Shown here piece by piece: positions 60,044 to 64,000 of a stretch of DNA of 64,000 nt. Under the pieces are notes generated by a model. That model was not told the origin of the DNA. It saw only the letters and a list, made by a program, of their open reading frames with translations, and ran no database searches. The position numbers and the translations under genes were made by a program. How positions within the stretch are numbered: the first letter of the stretch is position 1; each line of letters opens with the position of its first letter. The DNA comes from Streptomyces olivochromogenes (GTDB lineage Bacteria; Actinomycetota; Actinomycetes; Streptomycetales; Streptomycetaceae): the NCBI RefSeq assembly GCF_001514115.1, contig NZ_KQ948455.1:420709-484708 (forward strand), written 5' to 3'.

Positions 60044-60400
60044 TTGCGCACCATCCGTGTGGAGACCTCGGCCGCGACGATCCTGCTGACCGAGGCGCCC
60101 GAGCCCAAGGTCCGCGACCGTCAGACCGGCGAGATCGCCAAGGACATCAACAGCGGCGAGGCACTGATGACGATCGGCGTCGTCTACATCGAGGAAGGGG
60201 AGTCCTCCCTCATCAAGGTCACGGTTCCGGAGAGCGGGGTCTCGGAGGGGCTCGCGCTCGGCGCTCCGGTTTCGCTGCCGGGGCTCGTGGCCCGGCCGTG
60301 GGAGAGCGTGTTCAACGGGCAGCAGCGGCACGGCATCGCCTACCGCTCCGCCGCCGTCACTCCGGCCGCGTTCCCGGCCGCCATGGGGGCCACGGCCTGA
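60044..60400 (+). CDS. hypothetical first gene of transfer operon
   Basis: 118 residues from a TTG start with AGGAAG upstream: RTIRVETSAATILLTEAPEP, then DRQTGEIAKDINSGEALMTI, TVPESGVSEGLALGAPVSLP. A conserved protein ahead of the FtsK-like gene in AICEs; its function is not known to me. The stop overlaps the TraSA start (ATGA). Confidence 0.75.
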   Translation: MRTIRVETSAATILLTEAPEPKVRDRQTGEIAKDINSGEALMTIGVVYIEEGESSLIKVTVPESGVSEGLALGAPVSLPGLVARPWESVFNGQQRHGIAYRSAAVTPAAFPAAMGATA

Positions 60401-61779
60401 TGACCGATCTGGCAACGCTTCTGGAGGTGGGTGGTCCTGTCGCCGCGCTCGGCGGCGGGGCTGCCTACACCCGGGCCAAGCGCCCCGGCGTCTACTGGTC
60501 CACGGTCGGCCTCCCGATTTCCACGGCCCGGCTGCTCAGCTCCTACAGCTCCGTCATGGAGGCCTGCGGCCTGACCGTCGCTCCCTCCCGGCTGCGGGTC
60601 CTGGCGGTCAAGGCCACCACCCGACGCGAGATACGCCCTATACCGCCGCGTCGGGGAATTATCCGGCCTACGTCCACCGGGTTACGGCTTCGTCTGCGGC
60701 TCGCCCCCGGGCAGGAACCCGCCGACGTCGCCGCCTCGGCCGAACGGCTGCGGCACGCCTGGGGCGTCCACGCCGTGTACGTCACGACCGTCAAGCCCGG
60801 TGTGGTCGAGCTGCGGCTCGTCGGCTTCGACGTGCTGCGGCGGGTACGGATGCCGCGCAAGGTTGATGGCGGGTTCCTCAAGGTGCCTGTGGCGCTGCGG
60901 GAGGACGCGACTCCCTTCGTGCGGGACTACCGGAGCGTTCCTCATCAACTGACCCTCGGCGCAACGCTGTCCGGCAAGTCCATGTACCTGCGGCATCTCG
61001 TCGCCGGGCTCGCCCCGCAACCCGTCGCCCTGGTCGGCATCGACTGCAAGCGCGGTGTGGAGCTGTCGCCGTTCGCCGCCCGGCTTTCGGCGCTGGCCAC
61101 TGACCCGGAGCAGGCGGCCGAGCTGCTGCCGGTGCTCGTCAAGGAAATGGAGGACCGATACGACCTGATCAAGGCCCGGCAGGGGATCGCGCCGGACGCC
61201 CCCGACGAGGAGATCACCTCGGACATCTGGGGACTGCCTGAGCACGAACGCCCTGTACCCATCGTGCTGTTCGTGGACGAGGTGGCCGAACTCTTCCTCG
61301 TCGCCACCCGCAAGGACGAGGACCGGCGCGACGAGATGGTCACCCAGCTCATCCGCCTCGCTCAGCTCGGCCGAGCCGCCGGTATCTATCTGGAGGTCTG
61401 CGGGCAGCGCTTCGGCGCCGAGCTAGGCAAGGGAGCGACCATGCTCCGGGCCCAGTTGACCGGCCGCGTCTGCCATCGCGTCAACGACGAAGCCTCCGCC
61501 AAGATGGCCCTTGGCGACATCGCCCCCGAGGCCGTCTCCGCTGCGTGCGCCATCGCGCCCGAACGGCCTGGCCTGGCCGTTGCCGGTGACACCTCCGGCG
61601 GCTGGTCCCGCATTCGCACGCCGTATCTCTCCCTCGGCGAGGCCGCCGAGATCTGCCGCGAGTCGGCCCACCTGGTGCCCGACCTGCCCGCGCTCAAGCG
61701 CTTCCGGCCCGACGCGCCCGTGCGGCCTGTCGAGACTGTGACGGCCCCGGTACTCCAGCCGCGCCCCGTGACCGGCTGA
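60400..61779 (+). CDS. TraSA-like FtsK/SpoIIIE DNA translocase
   Basis: 459 residues. Single-protein conjugative translocase of actinobacterial elements, which moves double-stranded DNA between mycelial cells. Walker A GATLSGKSMYLRH near 187-199, Walker B VPIVLFVDEVAELFLV near 286-301. N-terminal region contains hydrophobic segments (LEVGGPVAALGGGAAY). C-terminal part has QRFGAELGKGATMLRAQLTG, as in TraB/TraSA. ATG 60400 overlaps the upstream stop. Confidence 0.9.
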   Translation: MTDLATLLEVGGPVAALGGGAAYTRAKRPGVYWSTVGLPISTARLLSSYSSVMEACGLTVAPSRLRVLAVKATTRREIRPIPPRRGIIRPTSTGLRLRLRLAPGQEPADVAASAERLRHAWGVHAVYVTTVKPGVVELRLVGFDVLRRVRMPRKVDGGFLKVPVALREDATPFVRDYRSVPHQLTLGATLSGKSMYLRHLVAGLAPQPVALVGIDCKRGVELSPFAARLSALATDPEQAAELLPVLVKEMEDRYDLIKARQGIAPDAPDEEITSDIWGLPEHERPVPIVLFVDEVAELFLVATRKDEDRRDEMVTQLIRLAQLGRAAGIYLEVCGQRFGAELGKGATMLRAQLTGRVCHRVNDEASAKMALGDIAPEAVSAACAIAPERPGLAVAGDTSGGWSRIRTPYLSLGEAAEICRESAHLVPDLPALKRFRPDAPVRPVETVTAPVLQPRPVTG

Positions 61780-61867
61780 CGCTCGTCCCTTCCCCACCCC
61801 GGTCGGCGTGACCGCCTCGCGCCAACTCCCTACCCCTGCCACGCCTGAATCCGGAAGGAGCCGCAGC

Positions 61868-62494
61868 ATGCGCGCCCAACTGGCCCGTATCGACGCGGTA
61901 CTCGTCCAGGCGCTCATCGCCGCAGCGCTGTCCTTCGCCCACCTGCACGACGTCGCCTCGGCGGCCGGTCAGGACGGATGGAAGGCCTGGGCGTATCCCA
62001 TCTCCGTCGACCTGCTGCTCGTCGCCGCCTGGCGCCGACTGCGGACCGGCGACGCGAAAGCGGCGGGCTGGTGCTGGTTCGTCATCGCGCTCACCGCGTC
62101 CCTCGGGGCCAACGTCGCCACCGCCGGACTCCTTGACCTGGAGCAGGTGCCGGCATGGCTGCGCATCCTCGTCGCTGGCTGGCCCGCGGTCGCCTTCCTC
62201 GGCGGAACCCTCCTCGCCCACTCGACCCCGGCCCCGGCCCCGCACGAGGACACCGAGGACGTGCAGGACCAGGAGGACGCGCCCGATCCCGCCCCGGAGC
62301 TCCCCGGACAACCGGCTCCCGAGCCGACCCCCGCTCCGCCTGCCGTGACTGTCCCGGCTGCCCTGGTCGAGCACGCCCGCAAGGTCGCCGCCGAACACCA
62401 CACCCGCACCGGAACGGTCATCGACACCCCGACCCTCCGCGCCCGGCTCGGCGTCCCCGCACCCATGGCCGAAGCCATCGCCGCCCACCTCTGA
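61868..62494 (+). CDS. SpdB/DUF2637-like spread protein
   Basis: 208 residues: DUF2637 membrane region with about four helices (residues ~10-110, e.g. AYPISVDLLLVAAWRRLR, WCWFVIALTASLGANVATAG), a Pro/Glu/Asp-rich linker and a C-terminal helical domain (AALVEHARKVAAEHHTRTG). Spd proteins help the element move from septum to septum after transfer. ATG 61868 taken for the GGAAGGAG ribosome site; a GTG at 61808 is in frame. Confidence 0.8.
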   Translation: MRAQLARIDAVLVQALIAAALSFAHLHDVASAAGQDGWKAWAYPISVDLLLVAAWRRLRTGDAKAAGWCWFVIALTASLGANVATAGLLDLEQVPAWLRILVAGWPAVAFLGGTLLAHSTPAPAPHEDTEDVQDQEDAPDPAPELPGQPAPEPTPAPPAVTVPAALVEHARKVAAEHHTRTGTVIDTPTLRARLGVPAPMAEAIAAHL

Positions 62495-62506
62495 AAGGAC
62501 ATCCGA

Positions 62507-62698
62507 GTGATCCCCAACCGCCGCTTCCGCTCCGTCACCCGCATCGGTCCCGTCCAGGTCGGAACGTCGTACGACGACCGGGGCCACGAGAAGCACACCG
62601 CCGCCTGCACCGCACCGCGCTGCGGCTTCTCCGCCGACTACGACAGCCGCGCCGCCGCCGAACTCGCCGCCCGTACCCACCGCTGCCCCGTCCGCTGA
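62507..62698 (+). CDS. mobile element transfer (Spd) protein
   Basis: 63 residues, RFRSVTRIGPVQVGTSYDDR and CTAPRCGFSADYDSRAAAEL with a C-terminal HRCPVR; two Cys-x4-Cys and HxC pairs suggest a Zn site. Matches the short transfer proteins of AICEs. GTG 62507 after GAAAGGAC. Confidence 0.75.
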   Translation: MIPNRRFRSVTRIGPVQVGTSYDDRGHEKHTAACTAPRCGFSADYDSRAAAELAARTHRCPVR

Positions 62699-62713
62699 AA
62701 GGACCCGCACCAC

Positions 62714-62908
62714 GTGACCGTCAGCCTCCCGCTCGTCGTCGTCCTCGGCTTCATCGCCTGGGGGGCGGTCAAGTTCCTCGGCGTCCGCACCTGGATCGTC
62801 GTCGTGATCGCCCTGTTCGGCTTCCTGCTCTCGCACACCTTCATGGCCCCCGCCATCGACTCCGGCACGCGTTCCGGCGTGGGCATTGTCAACGGCACAC
62901 ATGACTAG
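62714..62908 (+). CDS. small membrane protein of transfer module
   Basis: 64 residues with two membrane segments (about 5-22 and 26-46) and a short tail. GTG 62714 has GAAAGGACCC upstream. Its size and place fit the Spd group of AICE genes. Confidence 0.65.
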   Translation: MTVSLPLVVVLGFIAWGAVKFLGVRTWIVVVIALFGFLLSHTFMAPAIDSGTRSGVGIVNGTHD

Positions 62909-62914
62909 ACGAGT
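62899..62914. promoter_or_regulatory. KorSA-like half-site CTAG-ACGAGT
   Basis: The centre (CTAG) and right arm match the other sites while the left arm (ACATGA) does not. Lies just before the AAGGAG of the gene at 62934. Confidence 0.4.
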
Positions 62915-62933
62915 AGATAAGGAGAGCTTCGCT

Positions 62934-63179
62934 GTGTTCCTGCCCAAGTACCCCGACAACCCGACCCCGCCGCCCGCACACACCCACGCCCCGGCCGATG
63001 CGGCACCCGTACGACGCACGCTCCCGCAGATCTCCATCAGTCCCGGAGCGGTCGCGGCCGTCCTCGTCGGCGGAGTCGTGCTGACCGCGCTCCTGGCCGC
63101 CGTCGCCGTCACGGCCATATCCGTCGCCATCGCCGCCGTGGTCCTGCGCTCGATGCTCCGCGACCACCACCGGCGCTGA
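62934..63179 (+). CDS. Spd-like membrane protein
   Basis: 81 residues: proline-rich N-terminus (FLPKYPDNPTPPPAHTHAPA), then one long hydrophobic segment (VAAVLVGGVVLTALLAAVAV onward) and a basic C-terminus. GTG 62934 is preferred over the in-frame ATG 62901 because AAGGAG sits at 62919-62924. Precedes the replication gene. Confidence 0.7.
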   Translation: MFLPKYPDNPTPPPAHTHAPADAAPVRRTLPQISISPGAVAAVLVGGVVLTALLAAVAVTAISVAIAAVVLRSMLRDHHRR

Positions 63180-63281
63180 ACGGCGCCTGATGCCCCGGGG
63201 CGGTTCGACACGGCCAAGCATCCGCCGCCCCGGGGCTCATCCCTCCTGACCAGCCAGCAAGCCAGCCAGAAGGAGAACGCC

Positions 63282-64000
63282 ATCTTCACCCGCCCCACCC
63301 CGCCCCCACTGCCCGAACTCGCCAAGCTGGCCCAGCACGGCACCCTGCCCGGTATCCTCCGGCAGCTCTCCGGACTCGGCGGCTGCACCAACCCGATCCG
63401 CTTCGACGGCCACCGCACCGAATACGACGTCAACACGCGCACCGGCGAGATCGGCAACGTCCTCCACCGCCTAGACTCCACCAGCCTCCCGGCCGGTCAT
63501 CTCCTGGTCCGCTGCAACAACCGCCGCACGACCCGCTGCGCCGCCTGCGCGGAGGTCTACCGCCGCGACACCTTCCACCTGATCACCTCCGGCCTGCGCG
63601 GCGGTAAGGGCGTCCCCGAACGCGTCGCCGCACACCCCCGCGTCTTCGCCACCTTCACCGCCCCCAGCTTCGGGCCGGTCCACAACCGCCCCTCGGGTCC
63701 GGCCGGTTCAGTTCGCCGTTGCCGGTGCGGGGTCCTCCACGACCAGGACGACGCCGCGCTCGGCACTCCTCTCAAACCGGACGCGTACGACTACGAAGCC
63801 GCCGTTCTCTGGAACGCGCACGCTGGTCCGCTCTGGCGGCGCTTCTCCACCTACCTGCGCCGGGAGGTCGCCAAGCGGGCCGGACTCTCACAGCGCACCT
63901 TCCGCGAGCACGCCCGGGTGTCCTTCGCCAAGGTCGCCGAGTACCAGAAGCGCGGCGCTGTCCACTTCCACGCCGTCATCCGCATCGACGGCCCCGAGGG
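63282..64000 (+). CDS. repSA: RepSA replication initiator, truncated by window end
   Basis: 239 residues are visible of an initiator protein for rolling-circle replication of AICEs (RepSA type). Sequence includes LGGCTNPIRFDGHRTEYDVN, CNNRRTTRCAACAEVYRRDT, VFATFTAPSFGPVH and the HUH metal motif VHFHAVIRIDG near residue 226; the catalytic Tyr lies beyond the window. No ATG, GTG or TTG exists in frame between the upstream stop (63179) and the conserved start. AAGGAG at 63270-63275 is correctly spaced for ATC at 63282, which is therefore the likely start. Confidence 0.85.
   Translation, partial: MFTRPTPPPLPELAKLAQHGTLPGILRQLSGLGGCTNPIRFDGHRTEYDVNTRTGEIGNVLHRLDSTSLPAGHLLVRCNNRRTTRCAACAEVYRRDTFHLITSGLRGGKGVPERVAAHPRVFATFTAPSFGPVHNRPSGPAGSVRRCRCGVLHDQDDAALGTPLKPDAYDYEAAVLWNAHAGPLWRRFSTYLRREVAKRAGLSQRTFREHARVSFAKVAEYQKRGAVHFHAVIRIDGPE

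Overview
The window is high-G+C actinobacterial DNA and almost certainly a Streptomyces chromosome. The evidence is the frequent GTG starts, ATGA/GTGA coupled genes, a bacterial Ku with a Lys-rich tail, several SEDS/PBP and NlpC/P60 wall enzymes, and the backbone of an actinomycete integrative and conjugative element (AICE) at the right end.

1-20.4 kb is mostly ordinary chromosome. It holds the end of a StyA-type flavin monooxygenase, an NlpC/P60 hydrolase, a TetR regulator and two divergent diiron ferritin-like proteins (AurF-type and DEARH-type). Next come an ADP-ribosylglycohydrolase, a permease/TIGR03943 pair, a class B PBP plus FtsW/RodA pair, a small secreted protein, and a lipoprotein coupled to an orphan histidine kinase. 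A dual-specificity phosphatase and a NERD-domain protein sit back to back. A divergent NHEJ pair (LigD-type polymerase and Ku) and a ketoacyl synthase with an unexplained N-terminal extension close the region.

20.7-30.0 kb (minus strand) is a compact biosynthetic cluster. SbnB- and SbnA-type enzymes should make L-2,3-diaminopropionate, a SyrP/TauD-like Fe(II)/2-oxoglutarate oxygenase may hydroxylate a substrate, and two coupled genes look like a Pls-type polyamino-acid synthetase split in two. One carries truncated C, A, T and TE domains. The other carries a carrier domain, membrane segments and hexapeptide beta-helices. I predict a membrane-made Dap oligomer or polymer.

30.6-41.3 kb carries secreted and envelope proteins (amidase, M1 peptidase, CAP protein, beta-helix protein), a patatin, an SDR, a SnoaL-like protein and an XRE-cupin regulator. 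It also holds two gene remnants: an ECF sigma fragment and a frameshifted tyrosine integrase.

41.3-64 kb is a stacked mobile region. Two tRNA-Arg-like 3' fragments, each followed on the minus strand by a hairpin terminator, lie exactly 2,350 bp apart in the same orientation. To their right is a three-gene predicted anti-phage operon: SNF2-type helicase-DUF3883, DUF1156/Zn-ribbon DNA methyltransferase, and DUF499 ATPase. An OLD-like ATPase/TOPRIM gene follows, then AICE genes: HATPase, NUDIX, KorSA-like GntR regulator, FtsK-type TraSA, Spd proteins and the start of RepSA. A 16-bp dyad (ACTCGT-N4-ACGAGT and degenerate forms) recurs before several AICE genes and probably is the KorSA-like operator. 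The integrase and the intact tRNA should lie to the right of the window.
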